A DNA stretch of 64,000 nt from Branchiostoma floridae. Its lineage: Eukaryota > Chordata > Leptocardii > Amphioxiformes > Branchiostomatidae. The position numbers and the translations under genes are program-made. Positions 1 through 29,100 of this stretch are shown here, one piece after another. Each line of letters starts with the position of its first letter. Within the stretch, counting starts at the first letter, position 1. The notes under the pieces were generated by a model that had not been told where the DNA came from, did no database searches, and saw only the letters and a program-made list of their open reading frames with translations. Where the stretch lies: positions 61,551 through 125,550 of the forward strand of contig NW_023365633.1 in assembly GCF_000003815.2 (NCBI RefSeq), in the 5' to 3' direction.

Positions 1-253
1 ACTATACAAAGCAAGAACAAAGAGTGAGTCAGACTTGTTTCTCACATCAATGCTGACCTTGCTGAGCTCTGCTGTATTACAGTAAATAACCCATGAAAGT
101 TTGCAAGAGCATGACTGTTACAGTACTTGTGACTTCTTTCTCTGATCACTCCATCATTCATGAGCTTGCTGAGTTCTGCTATAACAGTAAATGACCCATG
201 AAAGTTTGGACGGCTGTCGTGAAAAGTTTTCAGGCTAGCTGACAGTGACTCAC

Positions 254-15945
<15,692 letters not shown>

Positions 15946-15950
15946 CTCAG

Positions 15951-17043
15951 CTGGAAAATAAACATGCGCTCAGTTTTGTGTCAAAAGTAAGCAGATGTAT
16001 TCTGCAGTAATACAACATTTAACATCTGAAATACATTAGACCCACACCATACACACATTCACCGTGATACTAGTATATTGCTTAGTTGGAGTATAGTTGA
16101 CCATACGAAAGTTTCTAAACTTTTTGCGGTGTAAATAAAGCTCGTTCATAAAAACACAGGCAGACAGACAGAAGCGAATTCAGACAGACACACCAAAACA
16201 ATACTTTAACTTGTGGTGGAATTATGAAGCTGAGGTTTCAGGATTATGGCTTCTTCTTCTTCTTCTTCTGACTAATGAAATACTAGTACATAATTCTAAA
16301 CTAAAGTATGTCAAATAATTTCACTCCTTTTTAGTGCATTAATCTCTTTGTCTCACCAACAGCATACGTTCAATATAGGAGGTTGACTGTCATTTTATAA
16401 TAGCTATAATTTACTGTAATACAACAACAACCTAAGATTCTAAGCACACTGTCAACAACGCGAACTGTCAAACAACAAACTTCTCTGTCAAACTCCGACC
16501 CCAAAAACATCACAAAGCCCACTTTACTACATCACAGGCACAAAATCATCAACAAAACACTTACTTGTGTCTACCTGACCCTCCTGTTGTCAATCATGAC
16601 GAAGAAAACGTCAGGAAAAGTACGAGAAGTCGTGCAAAGTGTCACACTGGTGTTGCTAGGAGGATGACCTTTGACCCTTTGTCCTCTTCCCTTTCGGTTG
16701 TGTTTTTTCTCTCTAGAATTAAAGTTTAGCCACAAAACGTACCACAAACTGCAACTTGAGAAATATCATTGTTCATTTTGATGTTTTAGAATTCTTTGTT
16801 TCACCAATTTTAGATTTTATTTCGTGCAAAGAGCTAAGGTCACCCCGCATGCGCAGTTGTTTAAAAGATCAATCCTTCGTTCACAAATTTCTGGCCAGAA
16901 TGAGGAACAAAACACGGTAAAGTACGGGACTAAAACCTCACGTATCTGCCGCTGTGCTAGCTGAGAGACAAGCGTGTTCCCCTGTGTGTGTAGTGAAGAG
17001 GCTGGTGTACTTGATGTGAAGTGCTGAAGCGGGAAAAGCGAGC
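15951..17043. promoter_or_regulatory. Head-to-head intergenic region, probable bidirectional promoter
   Basis: About 1.1 kb separates the EFCAB5-like ATG and the slingshot ATG. A palindromic CGCATGCGCAG at 16846-16856 matches the NRF1-type motif common in bidirectional CpG promoters. On the minus strand a strong donor (GTAAGTGTT, AC at 16563-16564 on the plus strand) suggests a non-coding first exon of the EFCAB5-like gene ending at 16565. The slingshot 5' UTR probably starts near 16.9 kb. Transcription start sites are not visible. Confidence 0.55.
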
Positions 17044-17112
17044 ATGTCTCTGGTGACAGTGCAGCGGTCCCCCACCCCCAGTAACAGCGGCTCCAGTTCG
17101 GGCTCGGTGGAG
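17044..17112 (+). CDS. SSH: SSH exon 1 with start codon
   Basis: It encodes 23 residues, MSLVTVQRSPTPSNSGSSSG followed by SVE, with donor GTCAGTTC. The N terminus is diagnostic of slingshot proteins. It is followed by a 2.8-kb intron. Confidence 0.93.
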
Positions 17113-20100
17113 GTCAGTTCATCTGTCATTCTTCCCTCGTTCCCGCCACAGTTCCGAACTAAAACCTTACAGATTAACAAATAAGCTCTCTGCAAAACAT
17201 GCAAGTTTTGTTGACAAGAAAGGCGGTTGTTGTTTTCACGTGACACGCGTTTGGGACGACTCTACGTGGGTTCACACTTGGGGAGGGTGGGGTGGGGCCG
17301 CCGGTCCAGATAAAAATCGGAACAAAAATTCGTGACATACTGCAGAAATGACTGTCATGTAAGCTAAGCTTTCACTGTACAAGACACAGAATACATTCTT
17401 TAGTAAGAAATGATCGGAGTTATGTTTGTACCAAATTTGAATAGTGAAGAATAACGTTAAAGGACTAAAACCTTGTATCTACAACAACGTTGTAAAGAGC
17501 AGAAGTCAAGAGCTACAAAAAAGTGAAAAGTTGCCAAACGACTGTCGTCTGAAAATGACGTCATCTGTCCTGACGTGCACAGCTGACACTGAGCTGCCAG
17601 CTTGTTTTGGTCTCAAATTCCCTGTTTTCATACTTCAGATGCTGTAAACAAAGCTAGCACAACAACATGACATTATTTTATGTTCCTCACTGAATTAAAC
17701 CAACTTGTTCAAGCTGTGGTAACTCTACATCATTGTGTCATGTAATGTAAGTTACTAACGTTACATGTGGTTGTGAACTTGAATTTGAAGTTTTGACATC
17801 CCGAAATTCCAAGGTGACCCTTTGCGGACACTGATGTGATGTTACGAATACAAGTCCCAGATTGTTGTCTTTAATTTTTGGCAGTTGTGTTGTTTCAAAC
17901 ATCCTTTGAATTTTATTTTATTTTATTTTTGCCTAAGAATCTGGTACATTCTCTATCTAGTTACAGAAAATAACCACTGGCAAAGAAGATATAAAAGACA
18001 TATTGTAAACGAGATCAGTAAATTAAGTCAACCCATACAACCGCTTGAAAGCAATGCTCTTTCAAATTTTGTTTTGCTTCATATGATAATGATGATAAGT
18101 AGTAATAAAATGTCATTCACACAAACATGTATACCTAAGTAATGCATATGCATATGGAGACCAGTGTAAAAACGTATTTTGAGCTGTGACATGAAAAGTC
18201 AATGACCCTGATTCGAGTCTGATTTCATCACGATTTTACTACATTTGCCAATGTTGTATAAATTGGATTGCATTGGTCTTACTCGCATTTCGTACTCTGG
18301 CAAAATCTTTATATTAGATAATAACAATATGTTCAATAGGCAATGATCTAGCCTTGGTACCATAAAAGTTATATAGTTCTCAGCCTGTATTTACAGTGGT
18401 TATGATCAGCAAAGTGGCCAATAACAAAAAATAATAAAGAAATGATGATAAAGTAATAAGCACAATGGTACTATAATTGAGTTTAATCCAAACCACTTGA
18501 ATAAACATAATCAGAACTCTGAAAATTGTATAATTGTATTTGTAACCCATAAGTTAAAATTGTTACCTGCTCGAATAAACAGAATCCGAACACTGATAGT
18601 GATAATTGTATTTATTAACTATAATTATGAATTATAACCCATAAGTAAACATTATTACCTGCTTGAGTTGTACGTTCTGTTCTGTTGAAAAGTCGTTCTG
18701 TTGTACTTTTGTTCATGCAAAACCAGATCTACGTGAACAATTCCCTCCCGAGCTCCAGCAAGGTATTTATTCAGAACTTTGTTTTCTACTTTAGTTTCTT
18801 CTGTTCTTAACCTAACACTGGGCACCATGGATTAATCACAATGAAGTAATGTATTAGAGACACTGCACCCGGGGAATACACCAGTGGGAAATGGTCTCCT
18901 CCAGAGAGATCCATGCTTTTGTGATGATCCCTGCTGCTTTTCTCTGTACTTGGATGATTCATGAAAAATAGATGTATTCAAAGTTCCACATGTAAATCAT
19001 TGTCATTCTGCGGCATTAGGACACTGACTCTGGCAACATGTACTACTAGTAGCTGAATTAATGTGTGAAATTTCCTTTTGAAACACAAATTAAAAAAGAA
19101 AATCATCAGGAAATGTGGAACCATTTTCTTGCCAGTTTTGACAGTCTATTTGTTTTGTCGGTCAATGATATTTAGGCCAGTGACCTATTTTTAAAGTACT
19201 AGTAACTTAAAACACACACAACTACGTACAGTAATAGGACACAGGAGTTATTTTACACAAACATCTCACCTGCTGACGTTTTGATGTCTGTCAGAGATCT
19301 TCAGACATCTTCATCATCTTGACATTGAAACGTCAGCAGGTGAAAATAACTGGTTGTGTAAAAGAAAACTCCTATGTTCTATGAATAGTAATGATATACC
19401 AATCTGATGAAGTTATTTTTGGTTCCATACAGCAATGCATAATGGACAGGAAATAGTAGCTTCACAAATCAGGCCTCTACGTCAGATGTTGAAAAATCTT
19501 TTTAAACATCCTGAATTTATCAAAACATTCTAACTAAATGGTATCACAATGAATAGAGTTCCTGCCACTGCAAATAAATAGATAAATTGCACAAAACCCA
19601 GGCTATGCAATGGTACTAGTACATAATCTTTAATCCATAATATAGTGATCCTAATAATAATTCACCGTCAGATGGAAACTTGCACAATGCCAATTGATAC
19701 TGTAAGACAACTTGTCAAGCTAGTGCAGTAGACTACAGTACAAGAGTGTAATCATATCAAACTTGGGTGATTCACAGATGTACAATTGCTGTTTCCTAAA
19801 CACTGGTGACAGAAGTGTACAATCTCAATAGATATTGTAGGAAAGGTTTACAAGGACTACAGACTTTATAATTACATTAGTGTTTGGTGATTCACCGATG
19901 TCCGCTTGCTGTTTCCTTATCAGGATGCTGATGATGAGTCAGAGGAGAAGAGACTGAAGCGAACCCACAGGTCAGTCCTCATCACACATTCATGTGCACC
20001 AGTACTGATGATGACATTTATCAGGAACAAAACTGGTGACATCACATAATGTGATGCATGTTTGGTGTACTTATTGCAAAAATTCTTATCATCAGATATG

Positions 20101-23100
20101 TAAACTCTATGTAAAAATAGTGATTATATGTTTGTGCCATAGTGCTTGCAGACCAGTGGTTAGTGTCCCTAATTCTGGAACAAATTGTGACAGTTTGAAA
20201 CCAGGCTGCTGTCACTCATCCAACTTGGGCATTACTGCTTCCAAAATCATATCCAGTTGCTTGAGTAACTGCTTTTGGGCATATCTTACTACCTGGATGT
20301 CTAACCTTCATTGGTGTACTACTACTACTGATACTAGAAAAAGTTGCAGTACATACTTTGTTATACATGTAGTTGTCAAAAAAAGCTCCCGCTGGTATTT
20401 CAACCCAGTCCTGTATAAACTGTGCATAGCCCTTTTGTTCTGACGTGTGAAAGGTTGGAATTAAATTTGAATTAAAACTCTCTGTGTTTCCCCTGCAGTC
20501 TCTGTGAGAGTTACGTGGCCATTAAGGACTGTGTGCTGATCCTGCCGCAGAGTGATAATGTGCAGCGCCCAGCCAGGTCCACCAGGGGAGGTGGGGACAA
20601 AATTATTTTCCTTCTCCTTCTTCTACTTCTACTTCTTCTCTTGACGTTAGACACAGCCACAGCCACAGAGGTGTTCCTTCCTCTAGCATGTCCAAAAATG
20701 TCTTGTACAATAATTATTGTTGTGCAATAAAGTTATTGTATTTACTAGAAATCACCAGCGACAGACATAAAAGATTAAAAAACACAAGACAGTATGTAAA
20801 TATTTGTGCGGAAAGTTATAACCAGCAGTGATCTGTCAGTCATGTCACCTGATACTTCCTCTGTCCTTCGCTACACTCCAGCTGCACGCCACAAACATTC
20901 CTGACATGAAGCTATTTGTCCCTGTAAAACTTTGTCCCTGTAAAATTTGACGTCAGTGTAATTAAGGACAACACAATGGCAGGGACAGGTAAACAGCCAG
21001 GTCTGGTTTTGTTTTATTTGCCGTCTCTTTGAGTTTCTTTAAACTTTTGAAAAGTAGGCTTTTTACAGATGCTATACTGTCAGCCAGTCTTTGAAACTTG
21101 AATGTTACTGCAACGTTATAGATTTGAAAATTCATGTAGACATATAGAATAGTTTTTTTATGTTTTGGCATGAATGGCTGCTGAGTTGACAAATAATGGC
21201 TTACAGTTAGAATACTCTTCATTTTGATGCAAAATTTGATGACGAAATATTTCAAGACCTGATTGCTGACTCCTATGACAAATGTATATTTTTATCACTG
21301 TTGACAATTTATATGTTGCTTTACTTTGCTGTGCTATCATTATGCCCACAGAATCAAGCTGACATATACTAAATATTTACATGTGACATATGTCTGTACC
21401 TGTCAGCTTTTTGGTGCAACACACCAGCTTTACAGTCATGCAGTAGTGGCTAATAACTTTTTATTGAAGGACTTGCAAACATTCTCAGATTGGTAATGTA
21501 CTACACCAAACAAGCAAACAAACAAATATTGGTTGGAAACATCAATGTCTCTTGTTGAAATATGTGTAAAAAGAAAGGTCAGCTGTTGGCCATGAAGAAA
21601 AGTGGACCTGCTAAAAAGAATTTTGCAACTCAGACAGACCCGAGTCAGCTTACAGATGTGCCATATGCCATATGCACAGACTGTCACTTTTGTTCAGGAC
21701 TGTTTAGCCATACTGTGGGGCTGATATCAATTAGGATTTTTCTATGGTCAATCTTGACTGAGGCCATATATGACCATTAAGATACAAAGGAAGGAAGTAT
21801 TTTTAGAGATAAAATGTTTTTATCATGTTGTGCTGTGTTGTGTGTAAACCTATGATTAGCCATGAAGAGGCAGCGTCGGGAGGGCACAGACGATCTGTTA
21901 GAGATGACGTGTCACCTGCCCTGTTTTATCTACCTGTCCTACCAGGGGTACTACATACACTGCAGACACTATCTGCCGCAGGGTACCCCTATCAGTTCTC
22001 TTTCATTTCTCTCATATTTCTGGTTTTCTTCTTTATCTTTGCTTTCATTTCTATTCCGTGTTTTTGTAAATTTTTGTGATTACTTCTGGGTCAGGCTTTC
22101 TTTGCTGTCTACTTGCTTATTGCTTATCAACATACTAGGTCTTGAGATGGGAATCTGTCTGATTTAGTTGTATGACTTATACGTTTGTATTTAATAATTA
22201 CAAATTGGAAGAATGAAATTGTTTTGGTACTAGAGATCTTTGCTGACAGAGAGCCTAATCAGGATTAAAAATGTTAGATCTGGCATCCTGAATATTTCCT
22301 TTTAATACACATTGAGAGAACACATTCTTATTGTGACTTCCTTTAATATCACAACTACTTTTGAGACTCAGATCTTGAGCTCTACCGCGACATATAACAG
22401 ATTCTAAGGAATGATTGACTGTACAGTATTTCTGAAGAGATTTTAGCATTGGAAAGTAAAGCAAAAGACCAGAAAGAAACCATACTACATTATAAATTGA
22501 TGTGGAATTCCCAAAGAAAAGCATGTTTATCTTACCCAAGACAAGAACCCTCGCACAGGTGAGAAGCCTGACACACCTGTGTGTGACCCTGTTCTGTTGT
22601 TACAGGTGATCTACAGAACCACCTGCAGTCTATGTTCTACCTGCTGCGGCCGCAGGACACCATCAAACTCGTAAGGACTGCTCTCATGTAGTAAAGGAAG
22701 GTCATAGAAGTTCAAGTTCATCAGCACATGTCATGTTACTCTCATTGAAGTTGTGTACTGCTGTGAACGTAAAGAATACACGCCTATTGATACAGCATAA
22801 CATGTTGCCCCTACGGCTGCTTAATCAGGGATGATGATGATGATGATGATGATGACTCATGCTAAAATGTATTTTCTGATTTATAGGTACTAATTAATAA
22901 GGACAAACTTTAATTTGCCCTTCTAGTAGTATGCTCTTCTAGTCTGTACTTTCTAGTCTAGTACTGTATATAATATATGTACTAGTACTGGTCCTTTTTA
23001 GCTCAGGAGGAGTTTCACTGACTAAAACTTTTTTCATGATCAGGAGTATGACAAAAATTATCCAAAATGAATATGGATAGACTTTTTTACAACTTTAATT

Positions 23101-26100
23101 GACAAAAAGTTAGTACATGAAAACTTTTTGTGTTTTGTTGATGAGTGTCTCTGCCCACTGCAGGCGGTCAAACTTGAGAGTGCATACCCCGACCGTATCC
23201 GCTACATGGCGATCGTCTCATGTTTCGGGCGGGAAGATACGGAGGAGAGCATCATCCTGGGTATCGATTTCCAGGACCGGCAGTCGGAGGCGTCGGTGGG
23301 GCTGGTGCTTCCCATCTGGAGTAACACCAAGGTGACGCTGGACGGAGATGGGTGCGGCGATTTTTTATTTTATTCTTTTTTCAGCTATAAGTGTTACACT
23401 ACAGTAAAGAGGACAGGAGTAAAAGGGGCTCATATGTGATGATTTACCAACGTCATGGTACTGTTTATAGAACCATGTTGTGTTTTAAAGTTGACGGACA
23501 TAAACAAATTGGTATTGTATACAACTGTAATTATCATGCAGATCAGCCTAAAAGAGTTGTATCAGATGTTTTCTAAAACTTTGTGCTTTTGCTACAGAGG
23601 GTTCAGTGTGAGCAGCCACGGGCGGTACTTCATCTTCAAACCTGTCTCTGTTCAGGCCATGTGGTGAGTAGACTTCTAGAAACCTTAGAAATAGTATGTT
23701 GTAACTGACAAATCAACTGTAAGTGTAACAGTCTCAACATCAGAGAGACAACTAGATAGATAAACAAGCCAAGAATACTGTAATTCAATGTACTTTTATG
23801 TTACAGTTTTCATGGTGAAGACTGTAACAGGAACTTATCCTTACGGATAAGAAATAATTAGTCTTGTTGATGATAACAAATAATTTGTTCACCATGAACA
23901 TTTAGTTCTGAGAACAAGTTAAATTTTCACAAACCGTGAAAGGTGGTCACCGAGAAGACAGAGGGAATTGCAGTAATACCTCAGTCACTCCCTTGGGCAA
24001 AGTAAGGACAGTTAAAAATTCCAAATTCTGACAATCACTATTCCAAATTGGGTCAACAAGACTACATTTTCACATTTTTCTTGTCCAGGTCGGCCCTCCA
24101 GAGCCTGCACAAAGTGGCAGCCATCGCCAGGGAGTACAACTACTTTGACGGCAGCATCTTCCTGACATGGACGGGTTACTATAGCAACCGCATCTCCTCC
24201 AACCAGTCGTGTGTGAAGGAGTGGCACGTGCTGGATGACCTGATGTGCCATCGGCCGGAGTCGCCGTCCTTATATGGAGACAGGTCAGATCCGCCTCTAC
24301 TGTGTTTGTCTCAGGAAACTAAGTCAATGCCAATTTCAGAGTCAGTTAGAAAGCTTACGCATGATCTTCACACTATTGGGAATGATTTTGAATAATGCTA
24401 AAGTCAGTACATTGACATATGTACAAGAATGCATCATTCAGTCATCGGCTGCAATGTCTCTTATCAGTAAACCATTTCATTGATTGACTTTGTTCTCATT
24501 AAAGGGAGATGTTGCATTGTGCCGTTGAGGATATGTATCAACCCAAAATTCTTCTATTTTGGTGTCATCTATTTGAAAAAAAAACTCTTTGTCTTTAATG
24601 TCAATGTTTTCATTTTCATTTATTTATTTAGCCAGGGACGACATATCGCCACTACGGCAGTTTTCAATGTGCCCTGCGTTACATCATAAGACAGAAATTT
24701 CCATCCATTCATTGGCATCAGAAGTTTAAAATAATTTTAAGCTAAGAGATAACCCCAGACCAGGGCTCGAAATACTGGGTGCATGTGCACCCAGGTGCAC
24801 CCAAAATTGGAACTGTGCACCCAATTTTTTTCAAATATTTTCTTAGGTTTATGTATGGAAAGATATCATGTATACTAGTATACATCATATTCTTGACATC
24901 TAAGTGTTAGAATGATAATAAAAATGTCTGTCATGTTACTTGTTTAAGAATTTGGTAGCTTGTAACTAAGTTTTGTTACTAGTTTTTTTTTTTTTTACAT
25001 TCTACTTAAATTTAAGTGGTGCACCCAAAAATGTTTTGGTGCACGCACTTTTTAAGCTGGGTGCACCAGTGCACCTAATCCCCAAAATGAATTTCGAGCC
25101 CTGCAGACTAACAGTGATTCCTGTTCTCTCCCCAGACCCACGGAGAAAGTGCTGACTGAGCGAAACATCCGGAAGTTCCTGAAGATGGTGATGATGCAGG
25201 TGGACCTGGAGAACGTCACCAGCAAACAGGTCGGTTTTCTGGATTTTCCTTCTGCCAGAGTCACTTTAATCTACTCTTTCCAACTCAAGTCAAACACACA
25301 GGATCTGGCAGTGGGAGTGACCTCCTTTCAGTCACAATGAGTGTTGGGCTATGGTAGATGGAGACAGCACATAGATGTTGTGTGCTTTGATCTCCCAAAA
25401 TCACAACCAGGAGAATCCAGCTGAACCAACTGCTGCAGTCTTTCCTCTAGAAATATGTCAGTTGTACAGAATCTTTTCCCTTTCCATAGTTCAGTTGGAT
25501 AGCAAAGTTATTTGTTCACAACCAAGTGTTGACTGGGCAGATGTTTGTTTGTTTGTTTACTTCAGGTTCGTCAGCAGGTAGAGAAGAAGATGAACACCAA
25601 CCTGCATGACTTCAGGGGTTACATCGACCAGGAGATGATCATCATCCTGGGACAGATGTTTACTTGTTTGTTTGTTTGTTTGTTTGTTTACTTCAGGTTC
25701 GTCAGCAGGTAGAGAAGAAGATGAACACCAACCTGCATGATTTCAGGGGTTACATCGACCAGGAGATGATCATCATCCTGGGACAGATGTTTACTTGTTT
25801 GTTTGTTTGTTTGTTTACTTCAGGTTCGTCAGCAGGTAGAGAAGAAGATGAACACCAACCTGCATGATTTCAGGGGTTACATCGACCAGGAGATGATCAT
25901 CATCCTGGGACAGATGGATGCCGCTTCTGAGATCTTCGAACACCTGTACCTGGTAAATTAACATCTCAAATACATTTATTGTATATAGTTTTCTGGAGGG
26001 AATTTGTTTTTTAATTGTGTTATGTACATGTATGTTACAATTTCTCCTTTTGTCTCATGGCAGGGTTCTGAATGGAATGCATCGAATCTTGAAGAGTTGC

Positions 26101-29100
26101 AGCAAAATGGGTAAGTACTAATATCTACTAATACTACTACTGCTGCTGACTACTTTAATGTGCATGTGTAATAGGTTAGGTTAGGTTAGGTTAGGGTTAG
26201 TGTTAGGTATCACCATGTTTGTCTGACAATGTTGACTACTGTAATGTGTACGAAGAGGGTTAGGGTTAGAGTTAGGTACATATACTAATCTCTACATGTA
26301 TGTTTGTCTGACAGTGTTGGCTACATCCTGAATGTGACCAGAGAGATTGACAACTTCTACCCGGGCATGTTTGACTACTTTAACGTGCGTGTGGACGACG
26401 AGAGTTAGGGTTAGGGTTGTTGGGTTAGGGTTAGGGTTAGGGTTGTTGGGTAAGGGTTAGGGTTAGGGTTAGAGTTAGGGTTATGTACTAATTATCATGN
26501 NNNNNNNNNNNNNNNNNNNNNNNNNNNNNNNNNNNNNNNNNNNNNNNNNNNNNNNNNNNNNNNNNNNNNNNNNNNNNNNNNNNNNNNNNNNNNNNNNNNN
26601 NNNNNNNNNNNNNNNNNNNNNNNNNNNNNNNNNNNNNNNNNNNNNNNNNNNNNNNNNNNNNNNNNNNNNNNNNNNNNNNNNNNNNNNNNNNNNNNNNNGT
26701 GCGTGTGTACGACGAGGAGGACTCGGAGCTGCTTAGCCACTGGAATAGGACCTACGAGTACATCGAGAAGGCAAAGTACGTGGACCAAGTACCATTTTTA
26801 CATTTTGTAGGGCTAGAAATGCTTTCTATCTGATACAAAGCGTGTCGGGTGAGATTAGATTTGGCATGCCAACTATGTTGACTCATTTTAAGATAAAAAG
26901 TATGAAATAGTGCTTTTAGTTTCATTGTTATTTTAACAACTGTTATTAGAAAAATGTCATATTACATAATTTTCCACCCTATACTAGAGCAAAAGCATTG
27001 AAGCTTCTTGTTGTAAATCAGAAATTTTCTCAATCATTTTTTGGAGGGAATGGACAGAAATCAACTACAATTGAAATACTTCATGAACTCGGGCCTTTTT
27101 TTGCCTGATTTAGATAACTCTTCTGAATTAGCAGTAAAATTTGCCTTTCATCATTTGAAGAAAAAGAGGCAAATTGTATGAATTAAAGTGGTCAGGGAAG
27201 TGGGCAGGAATTTTTCAACATGAAAAGTTATGAAATCGTATATTTCTGTATTGTACAGGAGGATGGGGTCCAAATGCCTGGTTCACTGCAAGATGGGTGT
27301 CAGCAGGTCTGCATCCACGGTAAGGCGGCTTAACCCTTAGCCTGCAGAGGTAGTCCTTTTGCACCAATTGTGTACTGTTTATGGGGTTAGGCAGCAGGGA
27401 GAGGTTAATTGTAGGTCAGTGTCTATGGTATAAGGCAGCCTAACCTCATCACAAGGGATGCTCATAAACTGCTGTGCCCCTGGATGCCAGGTGGGATGTA
27501 GTACCAATAGGACCTGCTAGACGGGGCTGTTGTACCAATAGGGGTTGCTGAAAGGGGCTGCAGCACCTCTGTAGGGATTGTTAGAAGGGGCTTTAGAATG
27601 GACCGATCCTAATAGAACGCTGTATCGAACAAATAGAAACAGGTAGAACCCCTATTCTATTTCGAACACCCCCGTCAAAAACAGCCTCAGTTGAACAGAA
27701 ATGGCCAAAGAAAAATGCTATGCTATGGAGCGCCTATCGCTTCCGCTTTAACTGAAATTATAACGCCCTTACCGCAGCTATATCCGCCCCCTCTTCAAAC
27801 GACTGTACCCAGTGGATGTAGCCTTCAACAAGTTACATGTCTATAACTAAGAGGTTGTGTTAACTGTGTTGTGCTGTGCATTCAGAGGTGCCCTCTGTCT
27901 GGTGTTTCCCTAACTGCAGGTGATTGCCTACGCCATGAAGGAGTACAACATGGCCATGCAGGACGCCTACAACTACGTCAAGAGCATCCGCAGCTGCATC
28001 AAGCCCAACTGTGCCTTCATGCAGCAGCTGGAGGAGTACCAGGGCATCCTGGATGCCAGGTAGGGTGTAGTACCAATAGGGGCTGATAGAGGGAGCTGTA
28101 GTACTTACAGGGGCTGATAGAGAGGGCTGTGGTACTGAGCATCCGCAGCTGCATCAAGCCCAACTCTGCCTTCATGCAGCAGCTGGAGGAGTACCAGGGC
28201 ATCCTGGATGCCAGGTGGGACTGTAGTACCAATAGGGGCAGATAGGGGGAGCTGTAGTACTTACAGGGGCTGATAGAGGGAGCTGTAGTACTTACAGGGC
28301 CTGCTAGAGGTGGCTGTGGTGCCAATAAAGGGTTGTTGGAGGGCGCTGTAATACCAACAGGGCTACCAGGAGTAGCTGTAGTACCAATAGGTGCTGCTAG
28401 ATGGGGCTTTAGTACCAATAGTGCCTACCAGAGGGGACCGTAGTTTGAATAACTGTTGAGTAGGCGCAGCTAGAGGGGGCTGTAGTACCAATATGTGTTG
28501 CCAGAGGGGGCTGGCCAACTAGCCAGTGGCTTAGCATTATACATAACAAAGGTCTGCTGTACAGGACCTTCAGTTACTAAAGGGAGCTTTTAATTAGTAC
28601 AAATAGCAAATTTGAGATGAGTGTGAAGTGAGGCTGTAGTACCAATGGTGAAAGCCAGGTGGGCAGTTTATAGAGTCCCAATGAGATTTTTTATATTCAT
28701 ACCAGTTAGATTGTGACTCAAGCCGTGCTTGTTCTGTGTTACCGTAGCAACCAGAGGCACAACAAGCTGTGGCGCCAGCCGACCCAGGAGCAGCCAACCA
28801 GCAATCCCGCAGAGGATGACAAGAACGACCACTCTGATAATGAATCCATAGACTCTGTTGAGGTAGAAGTGTTCACCTCCACTCCCAAAATGGATCGACC
28901 CACTGACCCTGTTGCCAGGGAGATAGAGGTCAGCAGTATGCCTGACCTTGAGAACATTGGTTCTGAGGAGGAAGGTCAGCAGGGTTCAGGTGAGGATGAC
29001 GGCGGGTCGTCCAGCGACCTTGATGTGACGCTAGAGGTCACGAGTGAGGAAACGGACTCTGCGGAGAAGGAGACCCCAGCCAATGGTAGAACTGCTGAGG

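Noticed and set aside
18000-19200. Hidden gene in the large first intron of SSH
   Set aside because: I found no ORF with splice logic or recognisable protein similarity on either strand.
25566-25658. Copies 1 and 2 of SSH exon 9 as real alternative exons
   Set aside because: They lack an in-frame donor; the only GT at their end would leave 92 bases and shift the frame.
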